Assembly (NCBI RefSeq): GCF_017876295.1
Contig: NZ_JAGINT010000001.1
Location: 1,488,001 to 1,552,000 of the forward strand
DNA length: 64,000 nucleotides
Reading direction: 5' to 3'
Source of the DNA: Kribbella aluminosa
Lineage (GTDB): Bacteria > Actinomycetota > Actinomycetes > Propionibacteriales > Kribbellaceae
In this document: positions 48,939 to 56,984 of the stretch, in pieces
How the letters are laid out: every line of letters begins with the position of its first letter
Numbering within the stretch: the first letter of the stretch is position 1
The notes under the pieces: generated by a model
Told to the model about the DNA's origin: nothing
Database searches by the model: none
Seen by the model: only the letters and a program-made list of their open reading frames with translations
Translations under genes and position numbers: made by a program

Positions 48939-51056
48939 ATGTCCCAGCCAGTGAGCGAATTCACACGATCGGCCTCCGCCGAGGACCTCCTGGAGGCTCT
49001 CGACCCGGAGCAGCGGGCGGTCGCGACCGCCCTGCACGGGTCGGTCGTGGTGATGGCCGGCGCGGGCACCGGGAAGACCCGGGCGATCACGCACCGGATC
49101 GCGTACGGCGTGCGGACCGGGACGTTCGACCCGGTCCGGGTGCTCGCGGTGACGTTCACGCAGCGGGCGGCGGGGGAGATGCGCGGGCGGCTCGCCCAGC
49201 TCGGCGTCCAGGGCGTACAGGCCCGCACGTTCCACTCCGCGGCGCTCCGCCAGGCGCGGTTCTTCTGGCCGAAGGTGTACGGCGGGGAGCTGCCGCCGAT
49301 CGTGGACCGGAAGTTCCCGCTGCTGACCGAGGCCGCGTCGCGCTGCCGGATCCGCGTCGACACGCCGGCGCTGCGCGACCTCGCCGGTGAGGTCGAGTGG
49401 GCCAAGGTGAGCAACGTCCGCCCGGACGACTACGCGAAGGTCGCGCCCCGGTCGGGGCGGACGCTCGCGGCCTTCGACCCGGCGACGATCGCCCGGGTGT
49501 TCGCGGCGTACGAGGACGTCAAGATGGAGCGCGGGCGGATCGACCTGGAGGACGTGCTGCTCTGTGCGGTCGCGCTGCTCGCGGAGGACGAGCGGGTGGC
49601 GGCGGAGATCCGCCGGCAGTACCGCACGTTCGTCGTGGACGAGTACCAGGACGTCTCGCCACTGCAGCAGAGCCTGCTCGACCTGTGGCTGGGCGGCCGC
49701 GAGGACGTCTGCGTGGTCGGCGACCCGGCGCAGACCATCTACTCGTGGGCCGGTGCCGAGCCGGAGAACCTGGTGCGTTTCGCCTCCCGGCACCCGTCGG
49801 CGACCCTGATCAAACTGGTCCGCGACTACCGGTCGACGCCGCAGATCGTGGAGGTGGCGAACAAGATCCTCGACGCGGCCGGCCCGACCGGGCTGCCGGG
49901 GCGGGTGACGTTGCGCTCGCAGAAGGAGGCCGGCCCGGTCCCGGTGTACCGGGAGTACTCCGACGAGGTCGCGGAGGCGGACGCGGTCGCGCGCGCCGTC
50001 GTTCGGCTGCAGGACGAGGGCGTGGCGCTGCGGGACATCGCCGTACTGTTCCGGACCAACGCGCAGTCGGAGAACTTCGAGCAGGCGCTGGCCGAGCGGA
50101 AGATCCCGACCGTACTGAAAGGCGCGGAGCGGTTCTTCGAGCGGGCCGAGATCCGGCAGGCCGCCGTACTGCTGCGCGGGCAGGTGAAGGCCGGGGACGC
50201 CTCGGACGAACTGCTGTCGACGGTGACCGGGGTGCTGGCCGGAGCCGGCTGGACCGCGGAGCCGCCGACCGGGACGGGCGCGGTGCGGGACCGGTGGGAG
50301 TCGCTGAGCGCACTGGTGACGATGACCTCCGACTTCGCCGCCGCCAACCCGGAGGCGCGGCTGCCTGAACTGATGGCGGAGCTCGACCGGCGGGCGACGA
50401 TCCAGCACGCGCCGCTGGCCGAGGGCGTCACGCTGGCGACACTGCACGCGGCGAAGGGCCTCGAGTGGGAGTGCGTCTTCATCGTCGGGGCGCACGAGGG
50501 GACGCTGCCGATCAGCTACGCCCAGACGCCGTCCCAGGTGGAGGAGGAGCGGCGGCTGTTCTACGTCGGCGTGACGCGCGCGAAGCAGCAGCTGTTCGTC
50601 AGCTGGTCGACCTCCCGCTCGCCGGGCGGCCGCGGGACCCGCGGGCCGACCCGGTTCCTGGACCCGATCGGCGTCCGTACGGCGCGCTCCGAGTGGACCC
50701 CGTCCACGTCGGTCGGCTGGGAGCGCCCGGCGCGGTCGGTGCGCTCCGACCGGCCGATCCCGAAGTGCCGGGTGTGCGGCAAGGGCCTCCTCGAGCCGGG
50801 GGCCCGCAAGCTCGGCCGTTGCGAGGACTGTCCGTCCACGATCGACCAGAAGCTGTACGACGCGCTGATCGAGTGGCGCACCGGGCAGGCGGAGTCCGAG
50901 AAGATGCCGGCATTCGTGATCCTCACCGACGCCACGCTCACCGCGATCGCCGAGACCCGCCCGGCCGACGCCCAGGCGCTCCGCCAGATCCCGGGGATCG
51001 GCCACACCAAGATCACGAAGTACGGCGAGCACATCATCAATCTCTGCACCCGCTGA
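48939..51056 (+). CDS. uvrD2: ATP-dependent DNA helicase UvrD2
   Basis: A 705-aa superfamily-1 helicase: VMAGAGTGKTRAITHRIAYG, FVVDEYQDVSPLQQ, GDPAQTIYSWAGAEPENL, TLHAAKGLEWECVFIVG and LFYVGVTRAKQQL. UvrD2-specific features are the tetracysteine CRVCGKGLLEPGARKLGRCEDC (~605-627) and a C-terminal HRDC domain (DATLTAIAETRPADAQALRQIPGIG). It unwinds 3'-tailed duplexes in repair and is essential in M. tuberculosis. The ATG at 48939 is chosen over frames further upstream that lack homology. An 88-bp palindromic repeat lies 123 bp after the stop. Confidence 0.93.
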   Translation: MSQPVSEFTRSASAEDLLEALDPEQRAVATALHGSVVVMAGAGTGKTRAITHRIAYGVRTGTFDPVRVLAVTFTQRAAGEMRGRLAQLGVQGVQARTFHSAALRQARFFWPKVYGGELPPIVDRKFPLLTEAASRCRIRVDTPALRDLAGEVEWAKVSNVRPDDYAKVAPRSGRTLAAFDPATIARVFAAYEDVKMERGRIDLEDVLLCAVALLAEDERVAAEIRRQYRTFVVDEYQDVSPLQQSLLDLWLGGREDVCVVGDPAQTIYSWAGAEPENLVRFASRHPSATLIKLVRDYRSTPQIVEVANKILDAAGPTGLPGRVTLRSQKEAGPVPVYREYSDEVAEADAVARAVVRLQDEGVALRDIAVLFRTNAQSENFEQALAERKIPTVLKGAERFFERAEIRQAAVLLRGQVKAGDASDELLSTVTGVLAGAGWTAEPPTGTGAVRDRWESLSALVTMTSDFAAANPEARLPELMAELDRRATIQHAPLAEGVTLATLHAAKGLEWECVFIVGAHEGTLPISYAQTPSQVEEERRLFYVGVTRAKQQLFVSWSTSRSPGGRGTRGPTRFLDPIGVRTARSEWTPSTSVGWERPARSVRSDRPIPKCRVCGKGLLEPGARKLGRCEDCPSTIDQKLYDALIEWRTGQAESEKMPAFVILTDATLTAIAETRPADAQALRQIPGIGHTKITKYGEHIINLCTR

Positions 51057-51178
51057 CCGGCGTCCCCTCCGCCTACGCCGTCCAGCCGACCCTCTACCTG
51101 CCCGCTGGCCCACCGCGGAGCGAGCTGTTCGTCGAGTCGTGGGATCCGACAACGCTCACACCTGCGTCCGGAGAGCCC

Positions 51179-51266
51179 CAATTGAGGGGTTAACCACCGA
51201 GGTTGCCCGTTCGCCACCTTCATGCAGTCCGTGAACGGGCAATCTCAGTGGTTAACCCCTGAAACG
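51179..51266. repeat. Dispersed 88-bp palindromic element, copy B
   Basis: The 36-bp arms differ at six positions. The core AGGGGTTAACCAC followed by GAG-TTGCCCGTTC is mirrored in GAACGGGCAA-CTC and GTGGTTAACCCCT. The loop contains CATG. Same length and outer sequence as copy A at 17267. It lies between uvrD2 and the whiB7 promoter and may act as the uvrD2 terminator. Confidence 0.75.
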
Positions 51267-51514
51267 AGCCGCGGGCCGGAACGGCATGTTCGGGAAACCT
51301 GTTGCCGGGTACGAGATGCCCGGCGCATGCTGGAGGACAGGCCGTGTTCTGCTCCTGGCAGACGTGGCAGTTAGGTGACAGAGGCAACGATCCCGGAGCG
51401 TGCGGACGGCGTCCCGGAGCGTGCCGGAGGCGTCCAGGATGTGATGCGAACCTGTCGCAGCAGCCAGATTCGGCCGCGGCGGCGGCAACTTCCGGCCAAC
51501 TTCGCGAACTGGCG

Positions 51515-51553
51515 TTAAATAGTTTGCGGGCTCCGACATGGTCGGCGTACTGT
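51515..51553 (+). promoter_or_regulatory. whiB7 promoter with AT-rich autoregulatory element
   Basis: TTAAATAG (51515-51522) lies immediately before the -35-like TTGCGG (51524-51529). An 18-bp spacer leads to the -10 box TACTGT (51548-51553). An AT-rich block just upstream of -35 is the known target of the WhiB7 AT-hook, which activates its own promoter. The segment 51267-51514 has no gene. Confidence 0.65.
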
Positions 51554-51648
51554 TCTTTCTGCGGTCGAAGCCTGGCCGAAAACTTCAAACCACCATAGCG
51601 ATCGAGCTAACCGCCCGCTTCGCCACAACGAGAGGAGGTGCCTTGGAA

Positions 51649-51846
51649 ATGATTACCAACACGGTCAAGAAGCCGTTCAGCGACGCTGCCGCGCTGCCGT
51701 GCGCCCAGATCCCGGGTGCCTCGCCGCGTCTGCACGTCGCGACCGTTGTGCTGATGGCCAACGGCGCTGCCCAGTTCAAGGGCGGAGCCGTCGGCGATGT
51801 GAAGTACGGCGGTTCGGGTTCTCGAGCATGGAGTCCACCGGTCTGA
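51649..51846 (+). CDS. whiB7 upstream ORF (65 codons)
   Basis: AGAGGAGG precedes TTG 51643 by four bases and ATG 51649 by ten. Both are in frame and I use the ATG. The peptide begins MITNTVKKPFSD and ends GSRAWSPPV, with no known domain. Its stop lies 24 bp before the intrinsic terminator that guards whiB7. In Streptomyces and mycobacteria, translation of an upstream ORF decides whether that terminator forms, so this is probably a sensor ORF and longer than most. Confidence 0.6.
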   Translation: MITNTVKKPFSDAAALPCAQIPGASPRLHVATVVLMANGAAQFKGGAVGDVKYGGSGSRAWSPPV

Positions 51847-51870
51847 CAAGCGTCAGAGCCGGCACCTCCA

Positions 51871-51910
51871 GGCCGCGGAACCCACCAAGGGTCCCGCGGC
51901 CCTTTTGTTT
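51871..51910 (+). terminator. whiB7 leader attenuator (intrinsic terminator)
   Basis: GGCCGCGGAACCC and GGGTCCCGCGGCC form a 13-bp stem with one mismatch and a five-base loop. CTTTTGTTT follows, the clearest U-run of the window. It lies 88 bp before the whiB7 start, so most transcripts should end here unless ribosome stalling in the upstream ORF allows read-through. Confidence 0.85.
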
Positions 51911-51997
51911 GTCACAACAGTTTTGGCGACTACCAACCGGTAGTCGTCGAGGACGACAAGAGATCAGCAACAAAACAGTCACTGGGAGGTGACCGGA

Positions 51998-52285
51998 ATG
52001 AGCGTGAGCTTCCTCGATGTCTTCACCGAGGTCGCAACGTCGCAGGACCTGCCCTGTCGGTCCTACGCGCCAGAACTCTTCTTCGCCGAATCGCCGGCGG
52101 ACGTCGAGTACGCGAAGTCGCTCTGCACGACCTGCCCGCTGCAGGCCGAGTGCCTTGCCGGAGCGCTCGAGCGTTCCGAGCCGTGGGGTGTGTGGGGTGG
52201 CGAGCTGTTCGTCCAGGGTGTGGTGGTTCCGCGCAAGCGGCCCCGTGGGCGTCCCCGCAAGAGCGACACCGTAACCGCAGCCTGA
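51998..52285 (+). CDS. whiB7: WhiB7 transcriptional activator of intrinsic antibiotic resistance
   Basis: A 95-aa WhiB-family iron-sulfur regulator. Four cysteines (one in DLPCRS, then CTTCPLQAEC) bind the 4Fe-4S cluster. EPWGVWGGE is the sigma-contact loop, and the C-terminal AT-hook KRPRGRPRK distinguishes WhiB7. It binds sigma factor SigA region 4 and AT-rich promoters to induce efflux, modification and ribosome-protection genes. GGGAGG lies eight bases before the ATG at 51998. A GTG nine bases earlier is inside that site. Confidence 0.95.
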   Translation: MSVSFLDVFTEVATSQDLPCRSYAPELFFAESPADVEYAKSLCTTCPLQAECLAGALERSEPWGVWGGELFVQGVVVPRKRPRGRPRKSDTVTAA

Positions 52286-52351
52286 CGACGACAACCCCTA
52301 CGAAAACGAGTCCGAACGATGACAACCCAGACTTACACCAGGAGCACCGAA

Positions 52352-52537
52352 ATGCATTTACTTCATGAAGATCTCGCCCGTGCTCATTGTCGTTCTTCAC
52401 TGAAGGACGCAGAGCAGAACCGGCGCTTCCGCCTCGCTCAGCAGATCGAGCGCGCGCAGAAGCAGGCCGAGCGGGCCGGCCGGCGAGCTGAGAGGGCCAG
52501 CGCACGCGCGCGCCTCGCACTCGCCCGCCTCGTCTGA
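52352..52537 (+). CDS. Small basic helical protein downstream of whiB7
   Basis: A 61-aa protein starting MHLLHEDLARAHCRSS, then a long Arg/Ala/Glu-rich amphipathic helix (LAQQIERAQKQAERAGRRAERASARARL). CAGGAG lies eight bases before the ATG. An in-frame ATG at 52319 lacks such a site. Such short proteins are common in actinobacteria and unstudied. The third codon is TTA, rare in this DNA. Likely on the whiB7 transcript, closed by the hairpin at 52561. Confidence 0.7.
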   Translation: MHLLHEDLARAHCRSSLKDAEQNRRFRLAQQIERAQKQAERAGRRAERASARARLALARLV

Positions 52538-52560
52538 TCCACCAGAAACACAGCCTGACC

Positions 52561-52610
52561 AGCTGAAACACCGAGGGGCGGCACCCAAAGGGGGTGCCGC
52601 CCCTTCAGCT
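52561..52610 (+). terminator. Terminator hairpin after the whiB7 segment
   Basis: A perfect 12-bp stem GGGGCGGCACCC / GGGTGCCGCCCC, extended by AGCTGAA / TTCAGCT at the base. It overlaps the stop of the convergent Nudix gene and can serve both strands. Confidence 0.75.
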
Positions 52611-53126
52611 GTGCACCTGCAGTTGCAGCAGTCCGATCAGCGTGATCCCGCTGACGATCTCGTGCCGCGCGATCAGCCGTTGTACGTCGGCGATCGGCAC
52701 CCACTCGATCCGGTCGGACTCGTTCCGCTCGGTCGGCTCACCGACGTACGTCGCACTCGTCGCCCGGAACACGAAGTGCCGCGAGTCCATGATCCCGGCA
52801 GCCGGCTCCGACCGGATGAGCTCGGTCAGCCCGTCCGCCCGCCACCCGGTCTCCTCCAGCAGTTCCCGGCCGGCCGCGGTCTCCGGGTCCTCCCCGTCCT
52901 CGATGATCCCCATCGGAATCTCCCACGCCCACGTGTCGGTCAGAAACCGGTGCCGCCACATCAGCAGCACCTGCTCGTCCCGCGTGACGACCGCCGCGGC
53001 GATGTCCTTCAGCCGCACTGCGTGGTAGTCGTACCGCTCCCCATCAGGTTGTTCGACGTCCAACCGCCGCACGCTCATCCACCGGTTACCCCAGACCTCA
53101 CCCTCGCCGTGAACTGTCCATCGCAC
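52605..53126 (-). CDS. Nudix hydrolase (ADP-ribose pyrophosphatase-like)
   Basis: A 173-aa Nudix enzyme. MGIIEDGEDPETAAGRELLEETGW is the full Nudix box, preceded by the WAWEIP strand typical of ADP-ribose or nucleotide-sugar pyrophosphatases. I place the start at GTG 53126 (VRWTVHGEG), which is seven bases after a minus-strand TAATGT -10 box. Longer readings add low-complexity sequence overlapping the divergent gene. Confidence 0.8.
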   Translation of the reverse strand: MRWTVHGEGEVWGNRWMSVRRLDVEQPDGERYDYHAVRLKDIAAAVVTRDEQVLLMWRHRFLTDTWAWEIPMGIIEDGEDPETAAGRELLEETGWRADGLTELIRSEPAAGIMDSRHFVFRATSATYVGEPTERNESDRIEWVPIADVQRLIARHEIVSGITLIGLLQLQVHS

Positions 53127-53133
53127 CCGGTGC

Positions 53134-53139
53134 ACATTA
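53134..53139 (-). promoter_or_regulatory. -10 box (TAATGT) of leaderless Nudix gene
   Basis: On the minus strand the hexamer ends seven bases before GTG 53126. It sits between divergent starts only 17 bp apart. Confidence 0.4.
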
Positions 53140-53143
53140 GGGC

Positions 53144-53671
53144 ATGCCGGTGCATTTGATGCCATTTCTTGATCTGAGCGGGGCGCCGAGAGAGCCTCGG
53201 AGCTACCGGAAGACGGCGAAGGTGAAGGCATGGCTTCTGACTGAGGACGCACCTCTGAGCACGGTGCTGGCCGATGGCACGCGTGAGACCGATCGGGTCG
53301 CGCCGGCGGGACACTGGGTGGTGGAGAACCCCGGGGGCGAGCGGTACGCCGTCGAGCCGGAGAAGTTCGAGGCCGGTTACGAGGCGTCCGGAGAGCCAGG
53401 AGTGTTCTCACCGAAGGGCCGCATCCGAGCTGTCGAGAACCCGACTGGCAGGCCGGTCCGGATCAACGCTCCGTGGGGCGAGCCGCAGTACGGCGCCGTG
53501 GACTGCGCGTTCGCCTGCACCGTCGGGCCCGACGGTTCGCTGGATCTCGCCAACCCGTACATCATCGGGCGCGCCGAACTACAGCAGACGTACTCCGAGG
53601 AAACCGCGCCGACCGCGGGAGAGCTGCCACCGACGAGGCTCGCTGCCGGGCAAGCGGAAGCCCTACCCTGA
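53144..53671 (+). CDS. Hypothetical 175-aa protein
   Basis: A soluble protein with KVKAWLLTEDAPLSTVLADGTRETDRVAPAGHWVVENPGGERYAVEPEKFEAGYE, that is, a small beta domain reminiscent of the PGDYG type (likeness only by eye), followed by RPVRINAPWGEPQYGAVDCAFAC and a Pro/Thr-rich end. The start is the ATG at 53144. No function assigned. Divergent from the Nudix gene with a shared promoter region. Confidence 0.65.
   Translation: MPVHLMPFLDLSGAPREPRSYRKTAKVKAWLLTEDAPLSTVLADGTRETDRVAPAGHWVVENPGGERYAVEPEKFEAGYEASGEPGVFSPKGRIRAVENPTGRPVRINAPWGEPQYGAVDCAFACTVGPDGSLDLANPYIIGRAELQQTYSEETAPTAGELPPTRLAAGQAEALP
53664..53669 (+). promoter_or_regulatory. -10 box (TACCCT) of leaderless zinc-ribbon gene
   Basis: The hexamer lies at the very end of the preceding gene and six bases before the ATG at 53676. 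Confidence 0.35.
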
Positions 53672-53675
53672 AGCC

Positions 53676-53843
53676 ATGGCACGTGCTACCTGTGCGCTGT
53701 GTGGTCAGCAGGCGGAGTCAGAGGACGCGCTGTTGACCTGGATGACTTCGATCGAGGACGGCCACAAGCTGCTGTACTGCGATCGCTGTGCCCGCGAGAA
53801 CGTCCGCAGCATCGAAGGCAAGCTCGACTCCGTCTACTGGTGA
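53676..53843 (+). CDS. Small zinc-ribbon protein
   Basis: A 55-aa protein with two C-x2-C knuckles (ATCALCGQQ near the start, YCDRCAREN near residue 39) separated by a Trp/Met-containing hairpin. It is likely a single zinc ribbon with a short C-terminal helix ending DSVYW. Related small proteins occur widely in actinomycetes without known role. It begins five bases after the preceding stop. Confidence 0.72.
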   Translation: MARATCALCGQQAESEDALLTWMTSIEDGHKLLYCDRCARENVRSIEGKLDSVYW

Positions 53844-53844
53844 G

Positions 53845-54035
53845 TCAGTACTGATCGGGGAGTACGTGTGGAACACGTCCTCCCCGATCGGCTGGAACGT
53901 GCTGATCCCCGGCATCTCCTCGCCGTTCATGTCCACGATCCGCGGCCCGTTCGACCACGCGTACCGCCAGCTCCCGCTGAGTCCGGAAGCGCAGCAGCAC
54001 CGGCGCACCCGGACGTCGTCAGCGCAGTCTCCGCT
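53845..54035 (-). pseudogene. Possible DUF899 (thioredoxin-like) C-terminal remnant
   Basis: The minus strand encodes GEEMPGISTFQPIGEDVFHTYS, which resembles the PGLSVF...VFHTYSTYARG signature of DUF899 proteins, preceded by WSNGPRIVDMN. No start codon or complete frame exists, and the end is cut by the zinc-ribbon gene. The rest of the 283-bp gap before the MFS gene holds nothing I can name. Confidence 0.35.
53853..53889 (+). terminator. Hairpin after the zinc-ribbon gene
   Basis: GATCGGGGAGTACGTG and CACGTCCTCCCCGATC form a 16-bp stem with one mismatch and a five-base loop, 10 bp after the stop. Confidence 0.5.
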
Positions 54036-54126
54036 CCTGGGCAGAACATCCATTCGAAGGTATGTCGATGCCGAGCCGCTCCGATCGACGCAGTGAGTGA
54101 AGACACTCCTGTGAAAGGACCGGATC

Positions 54127-55590
54127 ATGACCCCCACGCTCGTTCCGAACACCGTGGCGACCGGCAGGCGGCAGTGGATCGCGCTGAGCGTGCTGTGCCT
54201 CGCGACCCTGCTCGTCTCGCTGGACCTGTTCGTGATGCTGCTGGCGATCCCCGCGGTCACCGAGGCGCTCGGCGCCACCGGCAGCCAGCAACTGTGGATC
54301 CTCGACGTGTACGGGTTCATGGTGGCCGGCCTGATGATCACGATGGGCACCCTCGGCGACCGGCTCGGCCGGCGCCGGCTGCTGCTGATCGCCGCGGCCG
54401 TGTTCGGGGTCGCCTCGGTCGTCGCGGCGTACTCCGTGAATCCGGGCATGCTGATCGGCGCCCGCGCGGTGCTAGGTATCGCAGGGGCCGCGATCGCGCC
54501 GTGCACCCTTTCGCTGATCTCCACGCTGTTCCCGGACGAGCGGCAGCGGGCGACGGCGCTCGGCGTCTGGGGCGGCTGCTTCACCGTCGGCGCCATCGTC
54601 GGCCCGATCGTCGGCGGCGTACTGCTGAACCATTTCTGGTGGGGCTCGGCGTTCCTGATCGGCGTACCCGCGATGGTGGTGCTGCTGGCGGTCGGGCCGG
54701 TGTTGCTGCCGGAGTACCGCAACGAGAAGGCCGGGCGGATCGACGTACCGAGTGTCGTGCTGTCGCTGCTGGCGATCCTGCCGGCCATCCACGGTCTGAA
54801 GCATCTGGCGGCGCACGGGGCCGACCTCCAGTCCGTCGGCGCGCTGGTGGTCGGTGCGGCGTTCGGCTGGATCTTCGTACGGCGGCAGCTGCGGCTGGCG
54901 GATCCGCTGGTGGATGTGCGGCTGTTCACGCGGCGGACGTTCAGCGTCACGCTCGGCAGTATGACGGCGTACTCGATGCTGTCCGGCGGCGTGATGGTAT
55001 TCGTGGCGCAGTACTTCCAGCTGGTCAAGGGGATGAGCCCGCTGCAGGCAGGGCTCGCGCTGGTGCCTGGGATGGTCACCTCGACCATCGGCTTCCAGTT
55101 GGCGCCGCGGCTCGCACAGCGGATCCGCCCGGGCGTCCTGATTCCGGCCGGGGTCGCGTTCACGGTCTCGGGGATGATCGTGGTCAGCCTCACGACGTCG
55201 ACCACCGTGCTGGTGATCGCGTTCGCGGTCGAGTGCTTCGGGCCCGGTGCGCTGGTCATCCTGGGGACGAACCTGGTGATCGGCTCGGTCCCCCCGGAGA
55301 AGGCGGGCTCGGCGGGTGCGCTGACGCAGACCGGGAACGAGTTCGGGTACTCGCTCGGCATCGCGGTCCTGGGCAGCGTGGTGACCGCCGTGTACCGCAG
55401 CCGGACGGGCGGCAACTCGCTCGTCGAGACGATCACCCAGGGCGCCACGGGCGACGTACTGGCTCAGGCTCGCGAGGCCTTCACGTCCGGACTCCACCTC
55501 GCCGCCGGCATCACGGCGCTGGCCCTGGGGCTGATGGCGATCCTGCTCGCCGTCACGCTGCGGGCGCTGCCGGCCCTCAGTCGTCGGTGA
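54127..55590 (+). CDS. MFS drug exporter, 14-helix DHA2 type
   Basis: A 487-aa transporter with about 14 hydrophobic segments. Motif A is GDRLGRRRLLL (loop 2-3), motif D1-like LDLFVMLLAIPAV is in helix 1, motif B ARAVLGIAGAAIAPC is in helix 4, and motif C-like VGPIVGGVLL is in helix 5. These belong to proton-driven exporters of the QacA/SmvA/EmrB group. Substrates may be cationic drugs. Its place 2 kb after whiB7 is suggestive, but no AT-rich WhiB7 element is visible upstream. AAAGGACC precedes the ATG. The 3' end overlaps the convergent kinase gene by 14 bases. Confidence 0.87.
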   Translation: MTPTLVPNTVATGRRQWIALSVLCLATLLVSLDLFVMLLAIPAVTEALGATGSQQLWILDVYGFMVAGLMITMGTLGDRLGRRRLLLIAAAVFGVASVVAAYSVNPGMLIGARAVLGIAGAAIAPCTLSLISTLFPDERQRATALGVWGGCFTVGAIVGPIVGGVLLNHFWWGSAFLIGVPAMVVLLAVGPVLLPEYRNEKAGRIDVPSVVLSLLAILPAIHGLKHLAAHGADLQSVGALVVGAAFGWIFVRRQLRLADPLVDVRLFTRRTFSVTLGSMTAYSMLSGGVMVFVAQYFQLVKGMSPLQAGLALVPGMVTSTIGFQLAPRLAQRIRPGVLIPAGVAFTVSGMIVVSLTTSTTVLVIAFAVECFGPGALVILGTNLVIGSVPPEKAGSAGALTQTGNEFGYSLGIAVLGSVVTAVYRSRTGGNSLVETITQGATGDVLAQAREAFTSGLHLAAGITALALGLMAILLAVTLRALPALSRR

Positions 55591-56890
55591 AGCCGGGCAG
55601 CAGCTCCTCGAGCACCGACCGGAACGGCGCCTCCGCCTCGAGCTGCGACAGTACGGCCATGCCGCCGATCCACACCCGGTGGATCAGCAGGTACGACGGC
55701 GGCATGTTCAGGCGCAGGGCGAGCGACGCGTTCGGCGACCGGAAGTCACCCGTCCGGTTCGCCTGCGCGCGCATCCACGTCCGGCTGAACTGGAACGTCG
55801 CCTCCCGGGCCGGCTCCGCGAACGGCGCCAGGTAGGCCATCAGCTGCTCCGGATCGATGTCCATCCGCGGCTTGATGAAGCCCTCGGCCTTGAGTCCGTC
55901 CCGGACCGCGAGACCGTCGCCCTTCAGCGAGATCCGCAGCAGTCGCCCGATGGCCGGGGGCAGCCCGTCCGGGAGCCGCGCGCAGAGGCCGAAGTCGACC
56001 ACGCCGAGCCGTCCGTCCGCGAGCACCCGGAAGTTCCCCGGGTGCGGGTCCGAGTGCAGCAGACCGGCGTACTTCGGCCCACTGAACATGAACCGGACGT
56101 ACTTCAGCCCGATCGCGTCCCGCTCCTCCTGGCTGCCGCCGCTGATGTACGACGACAGCGGACGGCCCTCGATCCACTCGGACACGATCACCGAGGGGGA
56201 GTGCTTCACGACCCGCGGGACGACGAACTCCGGGTGGTCCCTGAACGCATCGGCGTACTGCTGCTGCGCCTGCGCCTCGCGGTCGTAGTCGAGCTCCTCG
56301 CCGATCCGCTCCTGCAGCTCCGCGATCAGCGGCTTCACGTCCAGGCCGGGGATCAGCGAGCCGATCGTGCGACCGAACCGGCCGAGCTGGCGGAGGTCCG
56401 CGCGGAGCGCCTCGGCGGCGCCCGGGTACTGCAGTTTGACCGCGACCTCGCGGCCGTCCTTGAGCCGTCCGCGGTGCACCTGGCCGATCGACGCGGCCGC
56501 CGCGGGTACTTCGTCGAACTCGTCGAACCGGTCCCGCCAGCGCTTGCCGAGCTCCCGGGACAGGATCGTGTCCACGGTCGCGCCCGGCATCGGCGGAGCG
56601 GAATCCTGCAGCTTGGTCAGGGTGGCCCGGTACGGCGCCGCGAGCTCCTCGGGCATCGCCGACTCCATCAGGCTGAGCATCTGCCCGAACTTCATCGCGC
56701 CGCCCTTGAGCTCGCCCAGGACGGCGAACAACTGGTCCGCCGTACGGCGCTGGAACTCGGCCAGCACGGCCTCGGCGGGAGCGCCGCCGATGCGCTTGCC
56801 CAGACCGACCGTGGCCCGCCCGGCGGCACCGAGCGGCAGGCTGGCGAGTTTCGCGGTCCGGCTCAGCGCCTTACGAGGAAGGTCCGACAC
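55577..56890 (-). CDS. ABC1/AarF (UbiB)-family atypical kinase
   Basis: A 437-aa protein of the ABC1 family. Landmarks are the KxGQ motif (KFGQMLSLMES, ~residue 67), PAAAASIGQVHRG (Ala-rich loop), VAVKLQYPG, EELDYDREAQ, HSDPHPGNFRV (catalytic region) and GVVDFGLCARLP (the DFG). Members control lipid or quinone synthesis by ATPase activity. The mycobacterial orthologue adjoins whiB7 and affects antibiotic susceptibility. GTG start with a CAGAAT -10 box six bases upstream. No separate ribosome site. Confidence 0.88.
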   Translation of the reverse strand: MSDLPRKALSRTAKLASLPLGAAGRATVGLGKRIGGAPAEAVLAEFQRRTADQLFAVLGELKGGAMKFGQMLSLMESAMPEELAAPYRATLTKLQDSAPPMPGATVDTILSRELGKRWRDRFDEFDEVPAAAASIGQVHRGRLKDGREVAVKLQYPGAAEALRADLRQLGRFGRTIGSLIPGLDVKPLIAELQERIGEELDYDREAQAQQQYADAFRDHPEFVVPRVVKHSPSVIVSEWIEGRPLSSYISGGSQEERDAIGLKYVRFMFSGPKYAGLLHSDPHPGNFRVLADGRLGVVDFGLCARLPDGLPPAIGRLLRISLKGDGLAVRDGLKAEGFIKPRMDIDPEQLMAYLAPFAEPAREATFQFSRTWMRAQANRTGDFRSPNASLALRLNMPPSYLLIHRVWIGGMAVLSQLEAEAPFRSVLEELLPGFTDD

Positions 56891-56896
56891 CCCTCC

Positions 56897-56902
56897 ATTC
56901 TG
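56897..56902 (-). promoter_or_regulatory. -10 box (CAGAAT) of leaderless ABC1 kinase gene
   Basis: The minus-strand hexamer ends six bases before GTG 56890. Confidence 0.4.
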
Positions 56903-56929
56903 TCCGGTCGCCCAAGCCGGGACGACGGA

Positions 56930-56970
56930 GGGGCGGTGCCGGACCCGTGTTGCAGGTCCGGCACCGCCCC
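56930..56970 (-). terminator. Perfect 16-bp terminator stem after the DUF5679-type gene
   Basis: GGGGCGGTGCCGGACC and GGTCCGGCACCGCCCC flank a nine-base loop, 15 bp beyond the stop of the minus-strand zinc-ribbon gene and 40 bp before the ABC1 kinase start. Confidence 0.75.
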
Positions 56971-56984
56971 TACGACTTGGTGCG

